Source: Chryseobacterium viscerum
GTDB lineage: Bacteria; Bacteroidota; Bacteroidia; Flavobacteriales; Weeksellaceae
Length of the DNA: 64,000 nucleotides
NCBI RefSeq assembly: GCF_025949665.1
Contig: NZ_JAPDFT010000001.1
Coordinates: 744,001 to 808,000, forward strand
Direction: 5' to 3'
Within the stretch, counting starts at the first letter, position 1. Each line of letters starts with the position of its first letter. The translations under genes were made by a program, and so were the position numbers. The notes under the pieces are model-generated. The model had not been told where the DNA came from and searched no databases. It saw only the letters and a program-made list of their open reading frames with translations. Positions 1-8,456 of the stretch are shown here, piece after piece.

Positions 1-654
1 AATAGGAAGTTTTATTTTTTCGTCAGCATGATGCAGTACTTCTTTAGAAATTCCGGTTTCTTCATTTCCCATAACAATAGCACATGGCTCTGTAAGGTTC
101 ACATCATAAATTAATTTCTGAGCTTTTTCACTGGCAGCATACACGGAAATTCCACTTTGCTGAAGGAAATCCACAGCATGAGCCAGATTATTTTCTTTAC
201 AAATTTTAATATTGTAAATAGCACCTGCAGAGGTTTTTATAGCATCAGAATTAATAGGAGCAGCGCCCTTTTCCGGAATGATTATAGCATCAACACCCAC
301 ACATTCTGCTGTTCTGCAGATTGCTCCAAAGTTTCTTACATCAGTAAGTCTGTCCAGAATCAAAAGAAAAGGAGTTTTTCCCTGTTCAAATAACTGTGGA
401 ACAATATCCTCCACTTTATGAAACGGTACATCCGAAATAAAAGCGACCACACCCTGGTGGTTTTTTCTTGTAAAACGGTTCAGTTTTTCAACCGGAACAT
501 AATTGGGACGGATTTTATTTTTCGCTAAAATTGCTTTTAGTTCAGCATAAATAGGACCTTGAAGTGCATTCTGCACAAAGACCTTGTCAATCGTTTTTCC
601 CGCTTCAATTGCTTCAATCACGGGACGCAGCCCGAAAATAAAATCGTCTTTCAT
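1..654 (-). CDS. rlmB: TrmH-family 2'-O-ribose RNA methyltransferase (RlmB-like), cut off by window edge
   Basis: Reading leftwards from an ATG at 654, the frame is open to base 1, giving the first 218 residues; the C-terminus lies outside the window. SPOUT-superfamily motifs are visible: DRLTDVRNFGAICRTA near residues 100-115 (motif 1, substrate ribose) and GNEETGIS near residue 193 (motif 2, SAM-binding knot), with IKLPI starting motif 3. The N-terminus (KDDFIFGLRPVIEAIEAGK) is the substrate-binding domain typical of RlmB, which methylates the G2251 ribose of 23S rRNA in E. coli. Family assignment is firm; the exact target nucleotide is inferred from similarity only. No start-site ambiguity was seen. 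Confidence 0.88.
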   Translation of the reverse strand, partial: MKDDFIFGLRPVIEAIEAGKTIDKVFVQNALQGPIYAELKAILAKNKIRPNYVPVEKLNRFTRKNHQGVVAFISDVPFHKVEDIVPQLFEQGKTPFLLILDRLTDVRNFGAICRTAECVGVDAIIIPEKGAAPINSDAIKTSAGAIYNIKICKENNLAHAVDFLQQSGISVYAASEKAQKLIYDVNLTEPCAIVMGNEETGISKEVLHHADEKIKLPI

Positions 655-673
655 TGAGTTGTTAAAATTTTAT

Positions 674-722
674 GTTTAAGGTTCAAAGTTTAAAGTTCAA
701 AGTTTAATGTTTAAAGTTTTGA
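674..722 (+). repeat. Heptamer array, seven GTTTAAA-like units in register
   Basis: Seven consecutive 7-bp units starting at 674, 681, 688, 695, 702, 709 and 716 read gtttaag, gttcaaa, gtttaaa, gttcaaa, gtttaat, gtttaaa, gttttga. The array ends 3 bp before the stop of the four-helix-bundle gene. Its consensus is the reverse complement of the array at 1123-1178, so the two form an inverted pair around that gene. Confidence 0.85.
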
Positions 723-725
723 AAT

Positions 726-1118
726 TCAATTTTTGTACTTTGTTCCTTTTAAATCTGTTGTATTTAAATATTTTATAAATGAGCTGATCTTTTTACTTAA
801 TGTTTCTGTCTGCTCAATTAATGTTTCAAATTTTTCCTGAGAAATAAAATTTCTATCAAAAACCCGATACAATTGTGATCTGGTTTCTCCACAGGACGCT
901 TTCGCAATAGAAAGGAATTGTATAAATTCTCTATTACCGTTTCTTTCAAATCCTTCAGCAATATTATCCATTACTGAGCCTGAAGATCCATCAATTTGAT
1001 TACAGAGTTTAAAGTTATTCTTAAGGTTGGTAGATGCTATGATGTCATAGATTTCATTACAAAGTTGTCGGGATAACTTCCATATCTCTAAATCCTCAAA
1101 TCTATTAATAGTTCCCAT
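726..1118 (-). CDS. Four-helix-bundle protein (S23 / 23S rRNA intervening-sequence protein family)
   Basis: 130 residues, about the family's usual length. It begins [19 protein letters not shown] and carries the hallmark stretch [15 protein letters not shown] near residues 45-59, both typical of the 'four helix bundle protein' family first met inside 23S rRNA intervening sequences and also as free-standing genes. Relatives form small pentameric helical bundles (for example bAvd, an accessory of diversity-generating retroelements). There is no reverse transcriptase or variable repeat nearby, so a retroelement role is not supported. The gene is boxed in by inverted heptamer arrays 2-4 bp from its start and stop, so the cassette holds this gene and nothing else. 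Biochemical function is unknown. Confidence 0.88.
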   Translation of the reverse strand: MGTINRFEDLEIWKLSRQLCNEIYDIIASTNLKNNFKLCNQIDGSSGSVMDNIAEGFERNGNREFIQFLSIAKASCGETRSQLYRVFDRNFISQEKFETLIEQTETLSKKISSFIKYLNTTDLKGTKYKN

Positions 1119-1122
1119 AACT

Positions 1123-1178
1123 TTAAACCTTAAACCTTAAACCTTAAACCTTAAACCTTAAACCTTAAACCTTAAATC
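1123..1178 (-). repeat. Heptamer array, seven perfect TTAAACC units plus one variant
   Basis: Seven identical TTAAACC units run from 1123 to 1171, followed by ttaaatc (1172-1178). Read on the minus strand the unit is GTTTAAG, identical to the first unit of the 674-722 array. It sits between the start of the four-helix-bundle gene (1118) and the stop of the DinB-like gene (1178-1180). Confidence 0.9.
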
Positions 1179-1648
1179 TAATACTTCTCTCCTAAAATTG
1201 CTCTTTTCTGTGCCATCACATATCCATAGTGAAGGCTTTCATGCATATTGTTGAAGATAATAGCATCCTGGATGCTTTTCAGATCCATCCCGAAACTTGT
1301 TGTGTAAGGAGTGTAGTCTGAGAAAAAATCACTGTCATAATCCTTCATTAAAATCTTTGAAGTTTCTGTAAGTAAAAATTCTAAATCTTCCACTTCTGAT
1401 TTCTGAACATTCAAATTCGGTAAAGTTCCTTTCTTGTATGTTTCAATCCAATACTTATCAATACGGAAAGGATTTCCGCTTAGGTAATAATGCAAAAGCT
1501 GTTGTGTAGCAACAGTATGAGCAATATTCCAGTAAATATTATTGTTGAAACCATCCGGAATCAGAATCAGATCTTCATGAGATGTATTCTGAAGGAGGTC
1601 TAAAAGGTTCTTTCTTACCTGTCTGTGCGCTTGAAAATGATAATTCAT
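1178..1648 (-). CDS. DinB-like putative metal-dependent protein
   Basis: 156 residues, with the DinB/YfiT-type four-helix-bundle signature: an early HFQAHRQVRKNLLDLL helix, H44 in NIAHTV, and H136 and H140 in NMHESLHYGYVMAQ. These three histidines match the usual metal-binding triad. Members include bacillithiol and mycothiol transferases and many proteins of unknown role, so only a metal-dependent, possibly thiol-transferase-like role can be suggested. Upstream is a 260-bp AT-rich gap. Its stop codon abuts a heptamer array. Confidence 0.8.
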   Translation of the reverse strand: MNYHFQAHRQVRKNLLDLLQNTSHEDLILIPDGFNNNIYWNIAHTVATQQLLHYYLSGNPFRIDKYWIETYKKGTLPNLNVQKSEVEDLEFLLTETSKILMKDYDSDFFSDYTPYTTSFGMDLKSIQDAIIFNNMHESLHYGYVMAQKRAILGEKY

Positions 1649-1842
1649 TTTGCAAAATTTTTAATCACCAAAAATAGTTTAATAAACTGGAAATGACAAT
1701 TTTTTTGAGTAAAGGATTGAAGTTAAAATTTTTTAACTATTCAGAAAAAGGATAGATTTAGGTTATTTTTCTAAAGATTTTTATCTTAATCATGGTGTTT
1801 TTTAGTCTAATTTTACAAAACGTACAAGGTGTATATCAGCAT

Positions 1843-1876
1843 AAAGCCTTCCAGTGAAAAGATTCAGGAAGGCTTT
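1843..1876 (-). terminator. Rho-independent terminator
   Basis: Ten-bp perfect arms aaagccttcc (1843-1852) and ggaaggcttt (1867-1876) enclose a 14-nt loop, 36 bp past the stop of the PNGase F-like gene. The rest of the 1649-1912 gap holds nothing else I recognise. Confidence 0.75.
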
Positions 1877-1912
1877 AATGGTTCTGTTTATGATATGATT
1901 TTACAGGCAGTT

Positions 1913-3247
1913 TTATTTTTTGATGATTTTATGTTTAAATGTGGTTCCGTCTTTTAGAACAATATTTAAAAAATAAATTCCTGTACTGTATGATGAAAGA
2001 TTTATCTTATTTTCTTTATAAGTTTCTGTAAGTTTCCTTCCTTCTGCGTTGAAGAGGCTTATTGAGGTTACATCTGTTTTTGATCTTATGTGTACAAAGT
2101 CAGAAGTGGGATTAGGATATATGTTTACATCTACTGTTCTGATATCTTTTACATTTAAGGCTGCATTGCTTTTACCCTGCATGTAAACTGATAGCATGAC
2201 ATCTCCCTGTTGCTGGTTGAAAACAGCTGTTGGGATTGTATGTTTCAGAATGTGATTGCCTGCAGCTAAGCTAGGAAGTGTAAATTCTCTGATAGGAACT
2301 GCATTTCCGGGACACCAGTTATTCCATGAAGTCCAGTCTGCAAAAGTTTTAGGAGTAGATCCATAGATTCCGTTTCCCTGGGTGTTATATACCCGGTACG
2401 GTTCACATGAAATCCCTCCCGGAGTATAAGTGAGTACCTGTACGTCGTCTACATAGGTGTAGTTTTGTCTTCTGATATATTCTTCACCACCACTGTTAGC
2501 ACCATGAGGGGTAGATATTACAAAAAATCGGGCATTAGTAACAGGATCAGGCAGATTAAAAGTTACAATTCTAACAGTTTCTCCGGTAACATCGGTACCG
2601 TTATAGTTGTTGAGTTTATTATAGCTTAATATAGGTACGAGACTGTTGGTATCTGTAGGGGTTGCTCCTGTATCCGTTGAGAAAAAAGTAAGAGTTCCTG
2701 AAAAAACATCAATTCTATTTGAGCAGCCTGAAACCTGGGTTTGAGCAGCATAAGGAACCCCGAAAACATCAAGTTCCACATAGAGATCATAGGCGTTACG
2801 TAATGCTGTATCATGAAAAACACTGTAAAGATTACTGACATCATAAGTATATGGAACTTCTGAAGGGGTTTTATTTTTATTCATGAACGGGGTAATATAC
2901 CTTCCTATCTCAATTCTTCTGACATTCGTATCGTTAATGGTGTAAGTAGACTGATTTTTAGGAACCATCGCTAAAAAGACTTCTCCCAGGCGGTCATAAT
3001 TATCACACAATGCAGCTATTGTTACCCGCATAGCTATCTTGGCTTTGAAAGAGTCTAGTTCGGCATCTGTAAGTTTTCTTGTATATCTGGCATTATTTAA
3101 TCTGGTCAGGCCGCTTGGAACGGGGTTGGATACCGTAGCTGCATAACCATCGTAATAAACAGCATCTGAAATCACATTGGTCATCGTTGTTTGTGATAAA
3201 GCCAGATTTGCTATAAAAATACCTGAAAAAAATAGCCTTTTATACAT
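1913..3247 (-). CDS. PNGase F-like peptide N-glycosidase with T9SS sorting domain
   Basis: 444 residues. There is a signal peptide (about 1-18), a two-domain PNGase F-type body, then a type A T9SS sorting domain from about residue 374 (VNIYPNPTSDF to KHKIIKK). Features shared with the Elizabethkingia enzyme as I recall it: CDNYDR at 81-86 (CDEWDR there, containing catalytic Asp60), EIGRYITPF at 113-121, a Glu in LYVELDVF (E158, about where Glu118 falls), EEYIRR at 255-260 (about where Glu206 falls) and WCPGNAVPIR at 311-320. It would remove N-linked glycans from glycoproteins outside the cell after T9SS export. Active-site mapping is by eye. The gene is monocistronic with its own terminator. 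Confidence 0.8.
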   Translation of the reverse strand: MYKRLFFSGIFIANLALSQTTMTNVISDAVYYDGYAATVSNPVPSGLTRLNNARYTRKLTDAELDSFKAKIAMRVTIAALCDNYDRLGEVFLAMVPKNQSTYTINDTNVRRIEIGRYITPFMNKNKTPSEVPYTYDVSNLYSVFHDTALRNAYDLYVELDVFGVPYAAQTQVSGCSNRIDVFSGTLTFFSTDTGATPTDTNSLVPILSYNKLNNYNGTDVTGETVRIVTFNLPDPVTNARFFVISTPHGANSGGEEYIRRQNYTYVDDVQVLTYTPGGISCEPYRVYNTQGNGIYGSTPKTFADWTSWNNWCPGNAVPIREFTLPSLAAGNHILKHTIPTAVFNQQQGDVMLSVYMQGKSNAALNVKDIRTVDVNIYPNPTSDFVHIRSKTDVTSISLFNAEGRKLTETYKENKINLSSYSTGIYFLNIVLKDGTTFKHKIIKK

Positions 3248-3483
3248 AGATTGATGTTTAGTGTAAATATATTAATTAAGTATTAAAATTACTTTTAATT
3301 TCTTTTGTTTTTATGATTAGTGATGTTTTATTGATAAATATTGACTTTTTTTAATTTTTAAATATGTTTTTGTTTAATTAATTTATTTGTATTAAATCAT
3401 ATGATTTAAAATATTTTTTTATTGTTGTATTCATAGTATTTATTATTAAATTAGCATGGCAATTGAGATTAATGTTATTAATA

Positions 3484-4791
3484 ATGAAAAGAATTTTACT
3501 TTTAATTTTGTTTTTTGTAGTGGTGGGAGTGGATGCTCAGATCAATATCAATATTGGAGCTCCGAATGTAGGGACAGCACCTGTAAGTAGTTTTTTCTCT
3601 TATTCCTATGTGCAGCAGATCTATCCTAAACAGGAAATAAATGCCAATGCTGCAGGTAATATTACAGGTCTTACATTTTATGTAGATCCATCGTCAACTA
3701 TTACAGAATCTTCAAACTGGACTGTTTACCTTGGTCATACATCGAAAACATCATTTTCTTCTGGTACAGACTGGATTCCTGCTTCACAACTAACACAGGT
3801 ATTTACAGGAACTGTAGTTAAGAATAATAATAAAGTTCAGGTGATTTTCACGACGCCTTTTGCTTATAATAATATTGATAATCTGATTATTGCTGCAAAA
3901 GAAAATTCTCCGAATGTCGATATTAATAATTTCGATGAAGCTTTCCATGTCTATACTCATATTCCCAATTCAACTCTCTACTATAAAGGAGATCGTAATG
4001 TAGTAGATATTTCTGCTCCTCCGGGTGGAATAAGAGCAGATTATAAATCAGCAGTCACTATTTCAGGGCTCACGTCAAGTGCTGGTCCTGCCTGTCCTTT
4101 TATTATGTATCCTGCCAATAACACTCAAAATGTTTCCTTGTCTCCTAACATCACCTGGTTTCCTGTTTCGGGAGCAGATTCTTATAAAGTTTCAATAGGG
4201 ACAAGTCCGGGAAGTGCTAATATTGTTAATCAGCAGGTGGTATCCGGAACAGCCTTTTCACCTTCGGCAGCTCTTGCTACAGGAACAACTTACTATTTGA
4301 AGATAACGGCTGTTTCTGCTAATGTTGAATCCTCCGGATGTTCAGAATTTGTTTTTAAAACGGTTCCTGCAGTACCCGCTAATGATGCATGCTCGGGAGC
4401 TTTGATTGCATCCGTATTTCCTTACAGCTATACTCAGGATGATGCTGTGTCTGCCACTAATAATTCAGGAAATATAAGTGTATGTACCAGTAATGGTGAT
4501 ACGGGAATGAATGATGGAACATGGTTCAAGCTGGTTGGAGATGGAAGTCAGTATACGATTAAAGTAGCAATGCCTTCCGGAAGCAGTTTTGACCCTCAAA
4601 TTGGAGTGTATAGCGGAAGCTGCAGCAATCTGGCATGTACAGGTACAGTAGATAACGGTGGAGGTGGTACCGCAGAAACCCTTACAATTACTACTGTATC
4701 AGGGACTGATTATTTTATAAATGTTGGAGCTTATGATGATACAACAGATGCTCCTGAAAATACATTTACGATCACAGTAACCAAACTTTAA
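3484..4791 (+). CDS. Secreted protein with a fibronectin III-like and a C-terminal beta domain
   Basis: About 435 residues. I use the ATG at 3484 rather than one 21 bp upstream because it opens directly into a clean signal peptide (KRILLLILFFVVVGVDAQ). The middle contains a fibronectin type III/Ig-like domain: YPANNTQNVSLSPNITWFPV, then TYYLKITAVS. The last 140 residues (PANDACSGALI, DGTWFKLVGDGSQYTI, ADYF-like TDYFINVGAY) resemble the pre-peptidase C-terminal-like beta domains of Flavobacteriia. No clear YPNP sorting tag is present. It is divergent from the PNGase F-like gene across an AT-rich 236-bp gap. Function unknown; probably cell surface or secreted. Confidence 0.7.
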   Translation: MKRILLLILFFVVVGVDAQININIGAPNVGTAPVSSFFSYSYVQQIYPKQEINANAAGNITGLTFYVDPSSTITESSNWTVYLGHTSKTSFSSGTDWIPASQLTQVFTGTVVKNNNKVQVIFTTPFAYNNIDNLIIAAKENSPNVDINNFDEAFHVYTHIPNSTLYYKGDRNVVDISAPPGGIRADYKSAVTISGLTSSAGPACPFIMYPANNTQNVSLSPNITWFPVSGADSYKVSIGTSPGSANIVNQQVVSGTAFSPSAALATGTTYYLKITAVSANVESSGCSEFVFKTVPAVPANDACSGALIASVFPYSYTQDDAVSATNNSGNISVCTSNGDTGMNDGTWFKLVGDGSQYTIKVAMPSGSSFDPQIGVYSGSCSNLACTGTVDNGGGGTAETLTITTVSGTDYFINVGAYDDTTDAPENTFTITVTKL

Positions 4792-4836
4792 AGTGTTTGA
4801 TACTTAGATTTTGAACAAAAATTGAGATGATAAATC

Positions 4837-4870
4837 AAAAGTGTTGTGAAAGTAATTTTGCAGCACTTTT
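4837..4870 (+). terminator. Rho-independent terminator
   Basis: Arms aaaagtgttg (4837-4846) and cagcactttt (4861-4870), with one G-T pair, are followed by a short T run. It lies 46 bp past the preceding stop. The remaining space up to 5079 shows no convincing gene. Confidence 0.75.
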
Positions 4871-5079
4871 TTATATGAATAATGACAAAAAAGGCCTGGT
4901 AAATCTATGAAAATAACTAGGATATATGGATTTGTTTATAGACAGAAAATTCAGCATTATAGCCTTAAATATCACGGTAATCCCGGAATATTTAACAAAC
5001 TTTAACTCAAAAATGGCATTTATTGTGTTGATTAATGCAAGTATTTATCAGAAATTTACCACTTATTTTAAATCAAGCT

Positions 5080-6084
5080 ATGTCAGAGATATATCAAGCT
5101 GAAGATATCCGCCAATTGACGGAAAAAGTAAAAGAAAAAAATTACTTATTTTCTCTTCTGAGACAGGAAATCAACAAAGTTATTATTGGACAGGATTACA
5201 TGGTAGACCGTCTTTTGGTTGGGCTTTTGGGAAATGGTCACGTTCTTCTTGAAGGAGTACCGGGATTGGCCAAAACCCTTGCCATAAAAACGTTGGCAGA
5301 TGCTGTTCATGGTGAGTTTTCAAGGATTCAGTTTACTCCGGATTTGCTTCCTGCAGATGTAGTAGGAACTATGATTTATAATATCAAAGACAATGATTTT
5401 TCTATAAAAAAGGGTCCTGTATTCGCGAATTTCGTATTGGCGGATGAGATCAACCGTGCGCCGGCAAAAGTACAGTCGGCTCTTTTGGAGGTCATGCAGG
5501 AAAAACAGGTGACAATTGGTGATGAAACGATGAAGCTTCCAAAGCCGTTCCTTGTATTGGCAACCCAAAACCCGATTGATCAGGAAGGTACCTATTTGCT
5601 GCCTGAAGCACAGAGTGACCGTTTTATGTTGAAATGTACCATAGATTATCCTTCTTTTGAAGATGAAAGACAGGTAATGAGAATGGTTTCAACTTCGCAT
5701 CAGCCGGCTGTGAAACCTGTGATTTCCCTTCAGGACATTGTAGATGCAAAAGAATTGATCAACCAGATTTACCTGGATGAGAAAATTGAAAAATATATTC
5801 TGGATATGGTATTTGCAACGCGTTATCCAGAAAATTACGGTCTTTCTGAACTTAAAAACTATATCAGCTTTGGAGCTTCTCCAAGGGCATCCATTAACCT
5901 TGCCATCGCTTCAAGAGCATACGCATTCTTAAAAGGAAGAGCGTTCGTGATTCCTGAAGATGTAAAAGCATTGGCAAAAGACGTATTGAGACACAGAATT
6001 GGCTTGACTTTCGAGGCCGAAGCAGAAGAAGTTTCATCAGAAGAAATCGTTAATAGAATTTTAGCAAAAATCCAGGCACCATAA
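5080..6084 (+). CDS. moxR: MoxR-family AAA+ ATPase of the Bat operon
   Basis: 334 residues from the ATG at 5080 (MSEIYQAEDIRQLTEKV). An in-frame ATG 45 bp upstream would add a hydrophobic extension unlike the family. Walker A is GVPGLAKT (59-66), Walker B plus flank VLADEINRAPAK (119-130), with the MoxR-typical ATQNPIDQEGTYLLPEAQ further on. MoxR ATPases act as chaperone-like remodellers with VWA-domain proteins, and here it heads the set of DUF58 and BatA/BatB VWA proteins. Its TAA overlaps the next ATG (TAATG), showing coupled translation. Role in envelope or oxygen-stress tolerance is known for Bat operons but not shown here. Confidence 0.93.
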   Translation: MSEIYQAEDIRQLTEKVKEKNYLFSLLRQEINKVIIGQDYMVDRLLVGLLGNGHVLLEGVPGLAKTLAIKTLADAVHGEFSRIQFTPDLLPADVVGTMIYNIKDNDFSIKKGPVFANFVLADEINRAPAKVQSALLEVMQEKQVTIGDETMKLPKPFLVLATQNPIDQEGTYLLPEAQSDRFMLKCTIDYPSFEDERQVMRMVSTSHQPAVKPVISLQDIVDAKELINQIYLDEKIEKYILDMVFATRYPENYGLSELKNYISFGASPRASINLAIASRAYAFLKGRAFVIPEDVKALAKDVLRHRIGLTFEAEAEEVSSEEIVNRILAKIQAP

Positions 6085-6542
6085 TGAGTGATGTACTAAT
6101 TAGAAAAGCAGTTCTGGAGGACTGTGCTTCCATGCTGGATTTAATTAAAGAACTGGCGGAATACGAAAAAGCACTTCATGAAGTAACGGTGACGCTGGAT
6201 GAATTTATTCAGGATGGTTTTGGAAATTCTCCGGTCTGGGGAGCTTTTGTTGCGGAATTTGAAGGTGAAATCGTTGGGATATCACTGTATTACGACAGAT
6301 ACTCAACATGGAAAGGAAGGAGGTTGTATCTTGAAGATCTCGTTGTGACAGAAAGGCTCAGAGGAAAGCAAATTGGAAAAATGTTGTTTGATGCAACACT
6401 GGAATATGGAAAATCCAACAATTATAGCGGAATGGTGTTCCAGGTATTGAACTGGAATGAGCCAGCCATCAATTTTTATAAAAAATACAGTCCGAAGTTT
6501 GATAATGAATGGTTGAATGTATCTATTGAACTTAAAAAGTAG
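6084..6542 (+). CDS. GNAT N-acetyltransferase, spermidine/diamine-acetyltransferase-like
   Basis: 152 residues. The conserved stretch YSTWKGRRLYLEDLVV, the acetyl-CoA loop RLRGKQIGKMLF and VLNWNEPAINFYKK are the pattern of the SSAT/thialysine acetyltransferase branch of GNAT enzymes. Substrate cannot be fixed from sequence; polyamines or small amines are plausible. It is translationally coupled to moxR (TAATG) yet has no known place in Bat function, so it is probably a passenger inside the operon. The next gene follows after a 97-bp gap that contains a heptamer array. Confidence 0.85.
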   Translation: MSDVLIRKAVLEDCASMLDLIKELAEYEKALHEVTVTLDEFIQDGFGNSPVWGAFVAEFEGEIVGISLYYDRYSTWKGRRLYLEDLVVTERLRGKQIGKMLFDATLEYGKSNNYSGMVFQVLNWNEPAINFYKKYSPKFDNEWLNVSIELKK

Positions 6543-6592
6543 AAACTAAAAAGTATAGTTGTAAACCACGTATCACGTAGCTCGTTTACCTC

Positions 6593-6634
6593 GAAACTTT
6601 AAACCTCAAACTTTGAACCATAAACCTTGAACTC
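6593..6634 (+). repeat. Heptamer array, six AAACCT-like units
   Basis: Six units in exact 7-bp register (6593, 6600, 6607, 6614, 6621, 6628): gaaactt, taaacct, caaactt, tgaacca, taaacct, tgaactc. It ends 5 bp before the DUF58 start codon and shares its core with the TTAAACC array at 1123-1178. Confidence 0.8.
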
Positions 6635-6639
6635 GTCCT

Positions 6640-7503
6640 ATGCAGATAAAAGATATTGTAAAAAAAGTAAAGCAGATTGAAATCCGTACCAGAAAAAAGA
6701 CGGAGGCTGCTTTGATGGGGCAATATCACAGTGCTTTTAAAGGGCAGGGGATGACGTTCTCAGAAGTTCGTCCTTACCAGTTTGGAGACGAAATCAGAAG
6801 AATCGACTGGAATAAAACTGCGCGGTTCCGCGAGCCATTTGTAAAAGTAATGGAAGAAGAAAGGGAGCTGACGATGATGATTCTTGTTGATATTTCCGCT
6901 TCTATGGATTATGGTACGAAAGTCCAGCTGAAAAGAGAATATGTAGCCGAAATAGCAGCAAGCCTTGGATTTTCAGCAGCCGGTAACAATGATAAAGTAG
7001 GATTGATCCTGTTTGCTGATAAAGTATATAAAGTAATTCCTCCTCAGAAAGGAAGAAAACATATTCTTTCCATTATCAGTAATATTCTGACTGCAGATTA
7101 TGTTCCGGCAGAATCCAGAATAGACAAAGCGATGGAATATATGATGGGAATTTTCAAAAGGAAATCCCTGGTTTTTCTGTTTTCAGATTTTGGAGATGAA
7201 TATGATTCCAAAATGCTGAGAGTGGCTTCGAAGAAACACCAGCTGTTGGGAATGAGGATTTATGATGAAAAAGATAATGAAATTCCCGATGTAGGATATG
7301 CCCGTTTACTGGATGTGGAAACCGGAAAAGAAATATGGGCCAATACTTCCAGTGCAAGATGGCGGTATACCTTTGCTGAAGCTCAAAAACAAAAGCTGAG
7401 AGCTCTGGAAGAAGATTTTGCCAACAGCTCTGCCAGTTTTATGAATATCAATACCGGTTCAGATTATTCAAAATTATTGTATAATTACTTTCAGAAAAAA
7501 TAA
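6640..7503 (+). CDS. DUF58 domain protein with VWA-like MIDAS
   Basis: 287 residues. The family block GMTFSEVRPYQFGDEIRRID near residues 36-55 and the metal-site motif DISASMDYG (about 88-96, DxSxS) are both present. DUF58 proteins are constant partners of MoxR ATPases in Bat-type operons. No signal peptide or membrane span is evident, so it is likely cytosolic. It is followed after 56 bp by a signal-peptide gene. Family assignment is secure; molecular role unknown. Confidence 0.92.
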   Translation: MQIKDIVKKVKQIEIRTRKKTEAALMGQYHSAFKGQGMTFSEVRPYQFGDEIRRIDWNKTARFREPFVKVMEEERELTMMILVDISASMDYGTKVQLKREYVAEIAASLGFSAAGNNDKVGLILFADKVYKVIPPQKGRKHILSIISNILTADYVPAESRIDKAMEYMMGIFKRKSLVFLFSDFGDEYDSKMLRVASKKHQLLGMRIYDEKDNEIPDVGYARLLDVETGKEIWANTSSARWRYTFAEAQKQKLRALEEDFANSSASFMNINTGSDYSKLLYNYFQKK

Positions 7504-7559
7504 CACAGGGCTCAGCCCATAACTAAAAACATCAGGCACTTGCCTTTATTATTTTAACA

Positions 7560-8456
7560 TTGAGAAAAATACTTTTAATATTATCTTTTCTGATCTGTGC
7601 GAATGCTTTTTCACAGATATTATCCTCTAACGTAGAAAAGAAAACCCTGGCTCTTGGGGAAACCAATCATATTACTATAAAGATTGACAATCTTAATGAG
7701 CAGCAGGTAACTTCCGCTCCGAAAAATGAACTGCTCCCTTTTCACTTTGAAGAAACTAAGGACAGTATAGGGCAGACGGCCAATTCTTACGAAAGAAAAA
7801 TTGAATTTGCTGTTTTTGATGAAGGGAAGTTTACCATTCCAGAACTGGAATTCAAAGTAGGGGATAAAGTACTTAAAACCATTCCTTATGAAATAGATGT
7901 CATTAATACTGCTCAAAAGGCAGATCAGATCAATGATATCATGAAGAATAAGCAGGTGAAACTTGATGCTAAAGATTATTGGGAGCTTTATAAGTTTTAT
8001 ATTCTGGCAGCGCTTGCAGGTATTGCCATAATCATTGCAATTATTATGATTGTAAAGTGGGGCAGGAAATCCAAAAGTTCTCCGGTAGTAGCTACCAATC
8101 AGACATTGAAAGAACTTGACTCTCTTAAAAAGAAAAAATATATTGAAGGAGGAAACTTCCGTTCGTTCTATGTTGAACTGATTGATATTTCCAGAACATT
8201 CATTACGAAACAATATCACCTTCCCGCAGATGTTCTTCTTACGGATGACCTTATTGATGTCATGAAAAAGAACAATACAATTTCGCAGGACAATGAAAAA
8301 ATAATAGAGGATGTATTCCTGAGAGGAGATCTGGTAAAATTTGCCAAAACATTTCCGGATCAAAATACAATGGAGACTGATTTTGCCAACATCAGAGATT
8401 TTGTGAAAAGATCATCCAAAGATTTAGAATTTGAAAACTTAAGAAAGGATGTTTAA
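7560..8456 (+). CDS. Membrane-anchored Bat-operon protein (BatD-like N-terminus, cytoplasmic tail)
   Basis: 298 residues using a TTG start at 7560, chosen because it opens into a signal peptide (RKILLILSFLICANAFSQ) and no nearby ATG does. A periplasmic beta-domain resembling the N-terminus of BatD follows, then one membrane span (FYILAALAGIAIIIAIIMIV, about 139-160) and a charged cytoplasmic domain. It overlaps batA by 8 bp, so it is certainly in the operon. The architecture is BatD/DUF4381-like and could link periplasmic sensing to the cytosolic MoxR/DUF58 pair; that is inference. Confidence 0.8.
   Translation: MRKILLILSFLICANAFSQILSSNVEKKTLALGETNHITIKIDNLNEQQVTSAPKNELLPFHFEETKDSIGQTANSYERKIEFAVFDEGKFTIPELEFKVGDKVLKTIPYEIDVINTAQKADQINDIMKNKQVKLDAKDYWELYKFYILAALAGIAIIIAIIMIVKWGRKSKSSPVVATNQTLKELDSLKKKKYIEGGNFRSFYVELIDISRTFITKQYHLPADVLLTDDLIDVMKKNNTISQDNEKIIEDVFLRGDLVKFAKTFPDQNTMETDFANIRDFVKRSSKDLEFENLRKDV

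Noticed and set aside
1123..1171. Telomere-like or CRISPR-like repeat (TTAAACC)n
   Set aside because: The units are contiguous 7-mers without spacers, sit inside the chromosome and have no cas genes or telomere-type DNA ends; they belong with the other heptamer arrays.
4910..5008. A 32-codon frame upstream of moxR (MKITRIYGFVYRQ...)
   Set aside because: No coupling, terminator, promoter or composition supports it; the region is more likely the moxR leader.
7620..8363. A 247-codon open frame on the minus strand, inside the Bat-operon membrane-protein gene
   Set aside because: It lies fully antisense to a gene with signal peptide, membrane span and operon overlap; its translation is Phe/Tyr/Lys-rich with no domain, typical of a shadow frame in AT-rich DNA.
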